Under the pieces are notes generated by a model. That model made no database searches. It had not been told where the DNA came from and saw only the letters and a list, made by a program, of their open reading frames with translations. From Nesterenkonia ebinurensis (GTDB lineage: Bacteria > Actinomycetota > Actinomycetes > Actinomycetales > Micrococcaceae), in contig NZ_VWNF01000021.1 of the NCBI RefSeq assembly GCF_008711175.1, forward strand, positions 62,001-126,000: 64,000 nucleotides of DNA, given 5' to 3'. Position 1 is the stretch's first letter, and the number at the start of each line of letters is the position of its first letter. Positions 41,489 through 51,334 of this stretch are shown piece after piece. The position numbers and the translations under genes were made by a program.

Positions 41489-43105
41489 GTGAACTCGCTT
41501 CTTGAAATCGATGATTTGACGGTCAGCTTTCGGACCCCCTCCGGAAAGTCGACAGCTGTCAAGAATCTGAGTCTCTCCCTGCATCCAGGAGAGACTCTCG
41601 CCATCGTTGGCGAGTCGGGGTCGGGGAAATCCACCACCGCAGCAGCCATCAATCGGCTGCTGCCCTCCAACGGTGAGCTCACCACTGGACGAGTGATGTT
41701 CGACGGTCAGGACCTCGCTGCGCTCTCGGACCGTGAAATGACCAAGGTTCGCGGCAAAGGGATCGGCTACGTCCCACAGGACCCCATGTCTAATCTCAAC
41801 CCCCTGCACAAGATCGGCCGGCAAATCGCCGAGGCTTTGATCCAGCACGGCCAGGCTTCGAACAGGCGGACCGCCCTACCAAAGGTTGTAGAACTGCTGG
41901 AAATGGTGGGAATTCCCGATCCACAAAGACGGGCTGACCAGTTTCCCCATGAGTTCTCCGGAGGCATGCGGCAACGCGCGCTCATCGCCATGGGTCTTGC
42001 CTGCAACCCACGCTTGCTTATCGCCGATGAGCCGACCTCAGCTCTGGATGTCACTGTTCAGAGGAAGATTCTCGACCGCCTGGAGCACATCACTGATGAG
42101 CTGGGCACCGCGGTCATCCTCATCACACATGATCTAGCACTGGCAGCAGAGCGAGCAGACCGTGTTGCTGTGATGTACCGCGGAGAACTCGTGGAGTACG
42201 GGGCGGCGCAAGAAATCCTGGCCGCACCCAAGCATGAGTACACCCAGCGGCTCCTCAGCGCTGTGCCCACACTTACCAGCCGCGCGCTGGTCGAGCTGCG
42301 CCCGGCCCTTCAGCCCGATACCGCCGAGGACCTGATCGTCTCGGTAGAGGGCGTCTCCCAGCACTATCCGGTGCGCGGCTCGGGGCTTTTCAAGAAGGAA
42401 ACCTTCACCGCTGTAGACAATGTCTCACTCAGCATCCTACGCGGGACCACCGTGTCCCTGGTGGGAGAGTCAGGCTCCGGGAAATCCACCACAGCCCGCA
42501 TGGTGCTGGGGCTCGAGAAGCCAAGCTCCGGGCGGATCATCATCGACGGGATGGATCTCAACGCCATGGTCAAGGGTGATGAGCTAGCCTTCCGGCGCAA
42601 AGTCCAGCCCGTGTTCCAAAATCCCTATGCCTCGCTGGATCCCCGCTTCACCATAGGGCGCAGCATCTCCGAACCGCTACGCATACACCGGATCGAGCGC
42701 GACCATAAAACCAAAGTCGCCGAGCTGCTGGAGCAGGTGGCGCTGCCGAAGCACACCGCCGAGCGCTTCCCCCATGAACTCTCCGGCGGCCAGAGACAGC
42801 GGGTGGCGATCGCCCGCGCTCTCGCGCTCTCCCCTGAAATGCTGGTCCTGGACGAGGCAGTCTCCGCCCTGGACGTCATCGTCCAGGAACAGATCCTCGA
42901 CCTGCTAGTCTCCCTGCAAAATGAGCTGAACCTCAGCTACTTCTTCATCAGCCACGATCTGGCTGTGGTGCAAATGCTTTCCCACCAGGTCTACGTGATG
43001 AAAACCGGCTCCATAGTGGAATCAGGCTCTCCCCAGGAGATCTACCACCAGCCGGGCGCGGAGTACACCCAGGAACTGCTGGCCGCTATTCCCGGCGCCG
43101 CGTAG
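41489..43105 (+). CDS. Dipeptide/oligopeptide ABC ATPase, DppD-DppF fusion
   Basis: A 538-residue protein with two complete ABC domains. First: Walker A GESGSGKST, signature FSGGMRQRALIAMGLA, Walker B LLIADEPTSALDVT. Second: GESGSGKSTTARMVLGLE, LSGGQRQRVAIARALA and MLVLDEAVSALDV (Ala in place of the usual Pro-Thr after the catalytic Glu, common in DppF-type domains). It energises the permeases on the opposite strand at 46142-47974. GTG 41489 has GGAG at good spacing; the longer frame from 41363 would run through the operator. Confidence 0.92.
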   Translation: MNSLLEIDDLTVSFRTPSGKSTAVKNLSLSLHPGETLAIVGESGSGKSTTAAAINRLLPSNGELTTGRVMFDGQDLAALSDREMTKVRGKGIGYVPQDPMSNLNPLHKIGRQIAEALIQHGQASNRRTALPKVVELLEMVGIPDPQRRADQFPHEFSGGMRQRALIAMGLACNPRLLIADEPTSALDVTVQRKILDRLEHITDELGTAVILITHDLALAAERADRVAVMYRGELVEYGAAQEILAAPKHEYTQRLLSAVPTLTSRALVELRPALQPDTAEDLIVSVEGVSQHYPVRGSGLFKKETFTAVDNVSLSILRGTTVSLVGESGSGKSTTARMVLGLEKPSSGRIIIDGMDLNAMVKGDELAFRRKVQPVFQNPYASLDPRFTIGRSISEPLRIHRIERDHKTKVAELLEQVALPKHTAERFPHELSGGQRQRVAIARALALSPEMLVLDEAVSALDVIVQEQILDLLVSLQNELNLSYFFISHDLAVVQMLSHQVYVMKTGSIVESGSPQEIYHQPGAEYTQELLAAIPGAA

Positions 43106-43132
43106 CGGCACTCCAGGCCAGGCACCCACGGG

Positions 43133-43168
43133 GTGAGGGGGCAAGCTGTGACAGCCTTGCCCCCTCAC
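43133..43168. terminator. Bidirectional intrinsic terminator
   Basis: GAGGGGGCAAG and CTTGCCCCCTC form a perfect 11-bp stem, extended to 13 bp, with a 10-nt loop. It lies between the convergent ATPase and MFS genes and is followed by CTCGTTTCTT on the plus strand. Confidence 0.85.
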
Positions 43169-43184
43169 TCGTTTCTTGTATCGA

Positions 43185-44414
43185 TCAGTTGATACTGGTG
43201 CGATTCCCCAGCGCCTTGGTGGTCAGCGCCATCACAATCACAGTCACAGCGGCCAGCACCACCATGGTCCACAACCGATCGGTGTGCTCGTACACCGCAG
43301 CGATGGTCACCGGTCCCATGAACAGGCCCAGGTCGCCCAATGCACGATAGAGACCCATCCGGCGGCCCAGCACTCGCTTGGGCGAGCGGTCCGCGATCAC
43401 CGTGCTGGCGATAGCCACCCCTGAGGTAGCGAAAGCGAAGATGGTCACTCCGATGAACCAAGTCACAGTGTTGAGCGGGATGAACATTAGCGGACTCACG
43501 GCTAAGACGATCAGGCTCGGCAGAATGGCGGCCCGGCGAGAGACGCTGTCAGCGATCTTGCCGGAAATGTTCGCGCCTACGATGCGGGCAAAGCCAGCGA
43601 GCCCCAGACCCAATCCAATAACCACAGTGGACATGCCGAGCTCCTCATCGGCGATGAGAGCTGCCACAGTAAAGAGCAGGCCTCCCATGGTGAAGAACAC
43701 CGTGAAGGCGATCAAGCATACCGCCGCCATGCTCCAGGGGGTCAGTAGATCAGGTTGCTCAACGGGTTTAGCAGCTCCTCCCGCCGCAACCGCAGTTGCC
43801 GACCTCCTGGCGCTACGCCAAGCGATTGCGGCTATGGTCAGCAGTACCACCACGGCGAGCGACGCCGCTACGGAGTGGGTGACTCTCCAGGTGAAGGCGG
43901 CTGCGGCGAAGCCCGCGAGCGCGGGACCAAGCATCTGGCCGGCCATCAGGCTGGTGGAATAGATGGCCATGGCCTGGCCCCGCCGGTTGGGCGGTGCTTC
44001 CCGGGTCAACGAGGTCATAGCCACGGTGCTCATCGAAGCCGAGGCGATGCCGACCACCGTCACTCCGACGAGAATCACCGAAAGCAGCTGGCCGAAGGCC
44101 ACGGCATAGGTGCCCACGGCCATTAGGGCCGCCGAGCTCAGTGAGAGAACAGACGACGAGACTCGATCTGCCAACCACCCGGCGGGGAAGTTCGTCACCA
44201 CCCGGCCGAGTCCAAAGAAGGTCATGATCAGACCGATCTGCGTGGCGCTGAGCTGAAGTTCTTCGCCCATATCAGGCAACAGGGGGGTGCGCATGAAGGC
44301 CACAGCTGTGAGCAGAAACAGCGCCCCCACGATCACAATGTTAGTAGAGGTCATCACCTTTGAAGGGGCCCCAGAGGACTGAGCCTCAAGTGATTTCTGG
44401 GCGGTGGTCCTCAC
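43185..44414 (-). CDS. MFS transporter (12-TM)
   Basis: A 409-residue major-facilitator protein with about 12 membrane segments. Motif A-like sequence is FGLGRVVTNFPAGWLADRVS; RGQAMAIYSTSLMAGQMLGPALAG is the motif C-type segment in TM5. The GTG start overlaps the amidohydrolase stop (GTGA), so it is the last gene of the minus-strand operon. It may export or import a product of the amidohydrolases. Substrate unknown. Confidence 0.85.
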   Translation of the reverse strand: MRTTAQKSLEAQSSGAPSKVMTSTNIVIVGALFLLTAVAFMRTPLLPDMGEELQLSATQIGLIMTFFGLGRVVTNFPAGWLADRVSSSVLSLSSAALMAVGTYAVAFGQLLSVILVGVTVVGIASASMSTVAMTSLTREAPPNRRGQAMAIYSTSLMAGQMLGPALAGFAAAAFTWRVTHSVAASLAVVVLLTIAAIAWRSARRSATAVAAGGAAKPVEQPDLLTPWSMAAVCLIAFTVFFTMGGLLFTVAALIADEELGMSTVVIGLGLGLAGFARIVGANISGKIADSVSRRAAILPSLIVLAVSPLMFIPLNTVTWFIGVTIFAFATSGVAIASTVIADRSPKRVLGRRMGLYRALGDLGLFMGPVTIAAVYEHTDRLWTMVVLAAVTVIVMALTTKALGNRTSIN

Positions 44415-46084
44415 TCGCCACTCTCCATGATCTCAGGCACCGTGAGTGTTCCCGAGGAGTGCACAATACGTCCGCCAACCAGAGTCAGTATGGATTCTAG
44501 GTGGGGGATTTCGTCAACCTCCACTGTCATGATGTCCTTACTCAGCACGGCGATATCTGCAAGCTTGCCCGGCTCAAGAGTGCCACGCTCATTCTCTTCA
44601 AAGGTAGAGTATGCCCCGCCGTAGGTATAACCCAGCAGCGCCTCCTCCCGGCTGTGAAGATTCTCCCCGGTCAAGGTAGGGCTTCCGGTCACAGTGAGAC
44701 CAGTGATGAACCAGTGCAGGGAGGCGAAAGGGTTATAAGAAGCCACACGCATCGCGTCAGATCCCAGCACAACGGGAATGCCTGCCTCGTACAGAGCCCG
44801 GACTGGAGGCGCCTCTGCGACCCGTTCCTTACCCCAGAGCTCGATGGCATATTCGCCCGAGAGCCGCATCAGGGACTGGATGGACATGATAATGCCAAGC
44901 TTCTTCAGCCGTGGTATGTCTCGCTTTTCCACCGGCTCGCCGTGGACAATAGCCCAGCGCAGCTCGTCGATAGGGCACACTTCGTGGATACGCTCCCAGA
45001 CATCCAGAGCAACCTCCAGGAACTCCCGGGTATGGATATGCAGTTGAATGGTCCACCGCTTCTGCGCAGCCTCCAGAAGGAGCTCATACATTTCCTGGGC
45101 TGCTTCAGGGGAACAGTCCCCCGGCTGCCCAAAACGGTCATGACTTCGGAAGAGTACGACTTCACCCAGACCGCTAATGCGCAGCATGCTATCGCCTTCA
45201 TGGGGCTGCAGGAACCGCGCGTAGCCACGGAAATCCTCCTGCTCGGTTCCCCCGGAGGTAGCGTGCTTGAAGAGCCGGAAGCGAGTACGCAGCAGTCCGC
45301 GACGCCAGGCTTCATAAAGGGCGCTGTAAGTATCAGGGCCAGTATTGATACCTCCACCGTCCACTAATCCTGTCATTCCGAGACGGGCAAGTTCCTTGGT
45401 GAGAACTCCCGTTGAGGCCACCTGCTCCTCCTGGCTAGGAGTGGGTAACTGCCGGTAGAACCATCCCATGATGGGCAACTTGTACCCCCGGCCAGTGAGA
45501 TTGCCCTCCTCATCACGCTCAAAATAACCGCCGCCGGCAGTAGCCTGAGCAGCTTGCTCCGCCTCTTGGGCACGCTGCTCGGTGAGGTTAATGGCCTTCA
45601 TTCCAAGGGTGTTGAGCTGTGCCCAAGCATAGCGGGCCTGCACATAGACGCGGTGATGCGGAGCCGCAGCATCGAGCTCCTCCCGGGTAGGGCCGCGTCC
45701 CTGAGAAAACTGGCGCTCATCCCACCCACCGATGATCCTGATCCACTCTCCCGCCGGACGACGTTGGGCCTCTTCCTGAATCATTCGGAGGCCCTCTTCA
45801 AGATCGTAGACATCCTCGAATCGGAGCTCGTCATTCCAAGTCCGTCCAGCACGCAAGGCATGAATATGTCCATCAATAAGACCAGGGATGACGCGCTGTC
45901 CCTGGAGGTTGATACGAGGAGCGGCTCCTGCAGCGCTAAGGACCTCGTCGTCATTGCCTACTGCGGCGACCCGACCATTGCGGATGCCAAGTGCAGTAGC
46001 TTCAGCCGGAGTTGAACTCTTTCGAGCAAGAGTGGTGATCAAACCGGAGTGGAGAATCAGGTCATATGGGGCCGACTGGGCCAT
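44411..46084 (-). CDS. YtcJ-type metal-dependent amidohydrolase, paralogue 1
   Basis: Amidohydrolase_3 family enzyme, 557 residues, relatives of N-substituted formamide deformylase. The metal-binding HxH is in GLIDGHIHALRAGRTWND; further landmarks are RIIGGWDERQFSQGRGPTRE, TIQLHIHTREFLEV, IVHGEPVEKRDIPRLKKLGI and GSDAMRVASYNPFASLHWF (metal Asp). It is cytosolic (no signal). About half identical by eye to the paralogue at 49677. GGAAGG precedes the ATG. The substrate is probably an N-acyl or amide compound imported by the Opp system. Confidence 0.87.
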   Translation of the reverse strand: MAQSAPYDLILHSGLITTLARKSSTPAEATALGIRNGRVAAVGNDDEVLSAAGAAPRINLQGQRVIPGLIDGHIHALRAGRTWNDELRFEDVYDLEEGLRMIQEEAQRRPAGEWIRIIGGWDERQFSQGRGPTREELDAAAPHHRVYVQARYAWAQLNTLGMKAINLTEQRAQEAEQAAQATAGGGYFERDEEGNLTGRGYKLPIMGWFYRQLPTPSQEEQVASTGVLTKELARLGMTGLVDGGGINTGPDTYSALYEAWRRGLLRTRFRLFKHATSGGTEQEDFRGYARFLQPHEGDSMLRISGLGEVVLFRSHDRFGQPGDCSPEAAQEMYELLLEAAQKRWTIQLHIHTREFLEVALDVWERIHEVCPIDELRWAIVHGEPVEKRDIPRLKKLGIIMSIQSLMRLSGEYAIELWGKERVAEAPPVRALYEAGIPVVLGSDAMRVASYNPFASLHWFITGLTVTGSPTLTGENLHSREEALLGYTYGGAYSTFEENERGTLEPGKLADIAVLSKDIMTVEVDEIPHLESILTLVGGRIVHSSGTLTVPEIMESGE

Positions 46085-46141
46085 GAAGAGTTACCTTCCA
46101 TTGTTGTTTCTGAGTCGGTGAGAAGCGTGGGTTATCAGAGT

Positions 46142-47017
46142 TCAGCGGCGCTGAGACTTGGGATCCAGGGCGTCCCGCAGTGCATCACCAAAGAGGTTGA
46201 ACGCCAGGGTTATAGCCATGATCGCCAGACCTGGGATTACCGCCATCCACCAGGCGCTCTGCAGATAGGGCTGGGCATTGGAGAGCATGGTTCCTAGTGA
46301 CGGTGCAGGCGGCCGGATGCCAAGGCCTAGGAAAGAAAGCATCGCCTCACCTAGGACAGCGTTCGGGATAGTCACTGTGACCTGTACCAATAGAGCACTC
46401 ATAGCATTGGGCAGCAGATGGGTGCCAATGACACGAGTATGCGAAGCACCCAGTGCTACCGATGCAGTGATATAATCTTGACCTCTGAGTCTGAACATCT
46501 CACCGCGAATGATGCGGGCGAATCCTGGAACGTTGGAGATGGCCAGGGCGATAGTCACGTTAGTAGCTGAAGGACCGAGGATTGCAGCTAAGCCAAGCGC
46601 GACAATCAGGGCTGGAAAAGCCATCATGACTTCGATGATGCGGGAAATTACTGCATCTGCTGCACGGAAGTATCCGGCAAGTAACCCCATGGGCACCCCG
46701 ATAGCTGCCGAGAGCAGCACAGAGAGCAGCCCAATGGTCACGGAAGCGTTGATGCCGTACAGGACGCGGGAAAGTTGATCCCGGCCCAAGTCATCAGTGC
46801 CGAAGAGACCACCTTCTCCCGGGGGAAGAAAAATGCGGTCAAAGGCAGTGGCCTCCGGCGAGGAAGGGGCAATGAGCGGCGCGAGGATACCTAACAGAAC
46901 CATACTCACAGCAATAACGAATCCTACGAAACCAGCAGGTGAGGACAGTGCCTGGCGCAGTGGCTTGCGGCGCAGAGGGTTGCTTGGAGGAGCAGGTGCG
47001 GATGTAGTCAGAGTCAT
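46142..47017 (-). CDS. Oligopeptide-type ABC permease, OppC/DppC
   Basis: A 291-residue permease with an N-terminal OppC-type segment (LIAPSSPEATAFDRIFLPPG...FGTDDLGRDQLSRVLYG) and the EAA loop VALGASHTRVIGTHLLPNAMSALLVQ. Six membrane segments. It is 3 bp downstream of the OppB-type gene. The C-terminus (NLFGDALRDALDPKSQ) is canonical. Confidence 0.92.
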   Translation of the reverse strand: MTLTTSAPAPPSNPLRRKPLRQALSSPAGFVGFVIAVSMVLLGILAPLIAPSSPEATAFDRIFLPPGEGGLFGTDDLGRDQLSRVLYGINASVTIGLLSVLLSAAIGVPMGLLAGYFRAADAVISRIIEVMMAFPALIVALGLAAILGPSATNVTIALAISNVPGFARIIRGEMFRLRGQDYITASVALGASHTRVIGTHLLPNAMSALLVQVTVTIPNAVLGEAMLSFLGLGIRPPAPSLGTMLSNAQPYLQSAWWMAVIPGLAIMAITLAFNLFGDALRDALDPKSQRR

Positions 47018-47020
47018 TGG

Positions 47021-47974
47021 TCAGTTGCCCTCCTGAACTCGGATGCGAGGATCCACTAAGGAGTAGACGACGTCTGTCGCGAGGTTGATGAGCACATATC
47101 CTGCGGCCGTCACTAGGACCACCCCCTGAACCATCGCATAATCACGCGAGATGATGGCATCGATCGTCAGCTTGCCGAAGCCAGGTATGCCGAAAACCTG
47201 CTCAGTAACAACGGCACCGCTGATCAGGGTGCCCAGTTGCAGCCCCACCACTGTGATGACGGTAATCAAGCTGTTGCGCAGGGCGTGCCGTGTGATCACG
47301 GCTCCTGCAGGAATGCCCTTGGCCCGAGCAGTGCGCACGAAGTCAGCCGTGAGAGTTTCCAGCATAGCTGCCCTGGTTTGGCGCATGATGATCGCGGCAA
47401 AAGCAGTGCCCAACACGATGGATGGCAGAACCATCCTCCGCATAGAGTCCACCGGGTCTTCCCACAACGGTGTATAACCAGAAGCCGGCAGGACAGGCCA
47501 GATCACTGCAAAGGTCAGGATCAGTAGCAGGCCCAGCCAGAAGTTCGGCACAGAAAGCCCAAAGAGGGCTACACCATTAGCGAGCCACTCACCAGGTTTG
47601 CCTTGTTTGACGGCGGCAAGAATGCCACAAGAGATACCGACCAGCATGGCCACAAGCATGGAGAGCACCGCCAGCTGCACTGTGGCCGGTAGGGCCGAGG
47701 CGATAATGCTAGTGACTTCGCCACCCGTGTTGGATGATCGGCCCAAATCACCTCTCAGGAGGTTTCCGAGGTAAGTCAAGAACTGAGTGTGCAAGGGATC
47801 GTCAAGCCCGTACCGCTCACGAACCCTGGCGATCGCCTCGGGCGAGCCTTCTTGCCCGGCCAATGCCACGGCAGTGTCTCCAGGGAGCGCGCGCACTCCG
47901 AAGAAAATCACGACCACTGACACGAACAGCGTGATGAAAGCATGCCCGAGGCGACGCAACAGGTAGGACATCAT
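47021..47974 (-). CDS. Oligopeptide-type ABC permease, OppB/DppB
   Basis: A 317-residue permease. The canonical OppB start MSYLLRRLGHAFITLFVSVVVIFF is followed by RALPGDTAVALAGQEGSPE, VRTARAKGIPAGAVITRHALRNSLIT (EAA loop) and the end DVVYSLVDPRIRV. It works with the OppC-type protein and the fused ATPase at 41489. The spacing to the binding-protein gene is 37 bp. Confidence 0.92.
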   Translation of the reverse strand: MMSYLLRRLGHAFITLFVSVVVIFFGVRALPGDTAVALAGQEGSPEAIARVRERYGLDDPLHTQFLTYLGNLLRGDLGRSSNTGGEVTSIIASALPATVQLAVLSMLVAMLVGISCGILAAVKQGKPGEWLANGVALFGLSVPNFWLGLLLILTFAVIWPVLPASGYTPLWEDPVDSMRRMVLPSIVLGTAFAAIIMRQTRAAMLETLTADFVRTARAKGIPAGAVITRHALRNSLITVITVVGLQLGTLISGAVVTEQVFGIPGFGKLTIDAIISRDYAMVQGVVLVTAAGYVLINLATDVVYSLVDPRIRVQEGN

Positions 47975-48011
47975 AGAGAGTGGTTCCTAGACTCAGTGTT
48001 GTTCTGGGTAC

Positions 48012-49646
48012 TCAGTCTTCGACGAATCCGGCATAGGTGGGTACCACCGAACCATTAGGCCGCAGCTCGATTCCGGCCACATCATCCCGGATTCCCACCA
48101 GGTTGACGGGACGCACCAGGAAGATCATTGGAAGATCCTCACGCAGCTGAGCATTAATCTGCTCGTACATCTCGGCACGTTCCTCAGGATCCTGTGCAGC
48201 GCGAGCAGCAGCAAGCAGTTCGTCAACCTCTTCATTACTGTACTTCGTCATAGTCCGCGGGCTGTCTGAGGCGACAAACTGACTGATATTCGCATCAGGG
48301 TCGATACGGCCCGACCAAGAGTTGATATAGGTCTCGTAGTCTCCGCCGTAGCCCCGCTCAATGGTCACAGTGGACTCCTGAATATCGAGAGTCACCTCAA
48401 AGCCGACCTCCCCAGCCATGGACTGAATCATTTCGCCCATCCGACGCATCTCAGGCATGGTATTGATCATCAATTCGACTTCGAGAGGAGTATCGACTCC
48501 GGCTTGTTCAAGAAGATCTGCCGCACCGTCAGGATCGTAGCCTGGGCATGCCAAAGTAGCTTCGGTGGCAAGTTCTGAAGACGGCGCCATAAAGCCACAG
48601 GCCACTTCGTACTCTCCGTTGAAGACCACCTGGTTGATAGCCTCACGGTCAAGGCTCATCTCCAACGCGCGGCGTACATCAGGATTCTCAGCCAGCGGCC
48701 CCTCGACCTGCCCGGCGGGCTCCTGGTTGCCATCGACATTGCCAATGTTGATATCGATGTTCATATAGCCGAGTCCTTCCCGGCGTTCCAAAACAACTCC
48801 ACTAGCGCTTTCAAGGTCTTCTACATCAGTAGTCGGAACCCTCTCAATGACGTCGACATCGCCAGAACGCAGATTGGTCACCCGGACATTGGAGTCGGTG
48901 ATGACCTGGTAAGTGACTTCGTCGAGATAGACGTTATCTGCGTTGTAGTAATTTTCATCCTTCGTCAGTCTGATGTGGTCCTGGCTCATCCGGGATTCGA
49001 AAGCGAACGGCCCTACACAGACTGGGCTTTCAGCAAAAGCCTCATCCCCAGCCTCACCCACTGCGGTGGGCGAGACGATGATGCCGGCTCGGTCAGTAAA
49101 GATCACGTCGAAGGCACCTGGGGCGGTGGGTTCCACAAGATGGATGTCGACGGTGTGCTCGTCGACAACCTCCACGGACTCAACAGCGGAGAGCTCGCCA
49201 CTGCGCTGCGATCCTTCGGCCTCCATATGGCGGTCGATGGAGAACTTGACGGCCTCCGCGTCCATCAGAGTGCCGTCCTGGAAGACTACGTCCTCCCGCA
49301 GCGGGATCGTCGCGATCTGACCGTCTTCGCTGAACTCGGGAGAATCAGCTGCCAGTTGGGGGTACACGTTGCCTTCATCGTCGGCGTTGTACAGCAGCTC
49401 GCACATTGCGTTGTACACAGAGAGGGAGGTCAGAGTTGAGGCGAAGGTGGGGTCAAGGTTTCCCGGATCCCCTGAGATTCCGATGGTGAGACTTCCGCCT
49501 TCCTGGAGTTCTCCTGGGATGTTCTCATCTGTATCTCCAACTGCTTCCGTTTCGCCTCCGTTCCCGCAGGCTGTCAGTCCCAGGGCGGCGATAAGCCCAG
49601 CCCCGAGAGCTGTAGTTAGTCTGTTGTGCTTAGGTGTGATAGCCAT
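48012..49646 (-). CDS. Family 5 oligopeptide-binding lipoprotein
   Basis: A 544-residue extracellular solute-binding protein. The signal ends with lipobox LGLTACGN; the mature protein shows GGSLTIGISGDPGNLDPTFAS, QLAADSPEFSEDGQIATIPLREDVVFQDG and the C-terminal LREDLPMIFLVRPVNLVG. These are standard for the DppA/OppA/NikA class, which binds peptides, glutathione, opines or N-acyl amides. The context of two amidohydrolases suggests an amide-type ligand other than normal peptides. Confidence 0.9.
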   Translation of the reverse strand: MAITPKHNRLTTALGAGLIAALGLTACGNGGETEAVGDTDENIPGELQEGGSLTIGISGDPGNLDPTFASTLTSLSVYNAMCELLYNADDEGNVYPQLAADSPEFSEDGQIATIPLREDVVFQDGTLMDAEAVKFSIDRHMEAEGSQRSGELSAVESVEVVDEHTVDIHLVEPTAPGAFDVIFTDRAGIIVSPTAVGEAGDEAFAESPVCVGPFAFESRMSQDHIRLTKDENYYNADNVYLDEVTYQVITDSNVRVTNLRSGDVDVIERVPTTDVEDLESASGVVLERREGLGYMNIDINIGNVDGNQEPAGQVEGPLAENPDVRRALEMSLDREAINQVVFNGEYEVACGFMAPSSELATEATLACPGYDPDGAADLLEQAGVDTPLEVELMINTMPEMRRMGEMIQSMAGEVGFEVTLDIQESTVTIERGYGGDYETYINSWSGRIDPDANISQFVASDSPRTMTKYSNEEVDELLAAARAAQDPEERAEMYEQINAQLREDLPMIFLVRPVNLVGIRDDVAGIELRPNGSVVPTYAGFVED

Positions 49647-49676
49647 CGGTGGCTCCTTTATGGATAGAGGTTCTCA

Positions 49677-51293
49677 TCAGTGGTGGAGTGCTCCGGAGTC
49701 CCAAACAATCTCGCCGCCGACAATAGTGAGGTCAGAGGTGAGGGTATGAATCCGGTCGGTAGGGATGGTGAAGTAGTCCTCGCTGAGCACAGCGAGGTCT
49801 GCGTACTGCCCGGGAACCAGCTGCCCCCGAACATTTTCCTCATGCGTGAACCAAGCCCCGACTTGGGTGTATCCGCGCAGCGCACGATGCCGGTCCAGCA
49901 GGTATTTCTCGTCCAGGGTTTTATTGCCCCGCACAGTCTTCCCGGTGAGAAACCATTCGAGACTGGCGAAGGGATTGTAAGAAGCTACGCGCATAGCGTC
50001 GCTCCCCAAACCGATGGGCACACCGGCATCCCAAAGGTCAGCCAGCTCCGGGGAATGGGCTACCCTGTCTGCGCCCCATGCCTCAACGGCATACTCACCG
50101 TTGTAACGAAGCAGTGACTGGAAAAGAAGCCCCGCACCGAGCTTCTTGAGCCGCTCTGCGTCTTCGAGATAAGTAGATTCAGCATGGACGAAAGACCACC
50201 GAAGCTGGTTAATCGGGTGGATTGAGTCAATCTCCTCCCACAGATCTAACAGCTTGAGAAAAAACTCCCGCTGGTGCACGTGGATCTGCACCGTCCAGCC
50301 TTTTCGGGCGCACTCGAGCAGCACTTCCCGCGTTTCAGCCATGGCTTCTTCACCGTAGTCAGCAGGGGCCGCGATACGGTCGTGGGTACGGTACATGATG
50401 ACCTCGCCGATACCCGAGAAGCGCAGTATGTCATCACCAAAGCGAGGAGAGCCAAACCGTAAGTAGCCCGCATAGTCCGCCTGCTCAGTGCCTGCACGAG
50501 TTGCGTGCTTAAAGAGCCGGACACGGGTCTTCAAGCGCCCTTGGCGCCACGCCTCATACACCGCGGCATAGGCCTCGGGACCTGTGTTGACACCGCCGCC
50601 GTCGATGGCACCTGTCATACCCAAACGCGCAAATTCGTGAGAGAGGGCAACAGTCGACTCCACTTGCTCGTCATAACTTGGAGCGGGCAGCTGACGGTAA
50701 AACCAAGTCATCAGCGGCATGCCCGAGGCTTTGCCAGTGATAGAGCCCTCCGAGTCCTTCTCGAAGCCCTCCGGCAATGGAGTTTTATCAATAGTCTCAG
50801 TGGTGATACCTAGAGTTTTCAGCCCAAGACTGTTGAGCACAGCGTAGTCGTACTGCATCTGAACGTAGACAGGATGATTTGGGATGACCTGGTCCAGCTC
50901 TTCACGCGTGGGACCGCGTTGCTCAGCAAACTGGTGCTCGTCCCATCCTCCAATGACGCGTATCCAAGTGCCTGCCTTCTGGGAGGCTGCCCGCTCAGCG
51001 AGAGCATGCAAACCGTCTTTGAGGCTGTAGAGGTTTTCAAAACGGACTTCATCGTTCCAGGTTCGCCCGGCCCGGATGAAGTGAACGTGCGAGTCGATGA
51101 GCCCGGGAACCACCCTGGCGCCCTTGAGGTCGATGACATGTGTGCCATTGCCGATGTGGGCCTCAGCGTCAGTCACGCTGAGTACTTCGCTCCCCAGCAA
51201 GGCGATCGAGTCCACTGTCTCTGGGGCGGATGAACCCAGCGCCATTGTGGTGATCTTTCCACCACGGAGAACGATATCTGCCTGTTGTGTCAT
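49677..51293 (-). CDS. YtcJ-type metal-dependent amidohydrolase, paralogue 2
   Basis: A 538-residue paralogue of the 44411 gene with the same motif order: GLIDSHVHFIRAGRTWNDE, IRVIGGWDEHQFAEQRGPTR, VQIHVHQREFFLKLLDLW, SFVHAESTYLEDAERLKKLG and GSDAMRVASYNPFASLEWF. It is the first gene of the minus-strand operon, 30 bp before the binding protein. ATG 51293 has GGGAGC upstream, and starting there leaves the operator at 51322 outside the gene; the longer frame from 51341 would include it. Confidence 0.87.
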   Translation of the reverse strand: MTQQADIVLRGGKITTMALGSSAPETVDSIALLGSEVLSVTDAEAHIGNGTHVIDLKGARVVPGLIDSHVHFIRAGRTWNDEVRFENLYSLKDGLHALAERAASQKAGTWIRVIGGWDEHQFAEQRGPTREELDQVIPNHPVYVQMQYDYAVLNSLGLKTLGITTETIDKTPLPEGFEKDSEGSITGKASGMPLMTWFYRQLPAPSYDEQVESTVALSHEFARLGMTGAIDGGGVNTGPEAYAAVYEAWRQGRLKTRVRLFKHATRAGTEQADYAGYLRFGSPRFGDDILRFSGIGEVIMYRTHDRIAAPADYGEEAMAETREVLLECARKGWTVQIHVHQREFFLKLLDLWEEIDSIHPINQLRWSFVHAESTYLEDAERLKKLGAGLLFQSLLRYNGEYAVEAWGADRVAHSPELADLWDAGVPIGLGSDAMRVASYNPFASLEWFLTGKTVRGNKTLDEKYLLDRHRALRGYTQVGAWFTHEENVRGQLVPGQYADLAVLSEDYFTIPTDRIHTLTSDLTIVGGEIVWDSGALHH

Positions 51294-51321
51294 GGTGCTC
51301 CCAAAAGTTGGCAAATGATTA

Positions 51322-51334
51322 TGCAAACGTGTGC
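51322..51334. promoter_or_regulatory. LacI-type operator, right end of the amidohydrolase/Opp locus
   Basis: TGCAAACGTGTGC, identical to 41444-41456. It is 29 bp upstream of the amidohydrolase start and within the divergent region shared with lacI. Confidence 0.8.
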
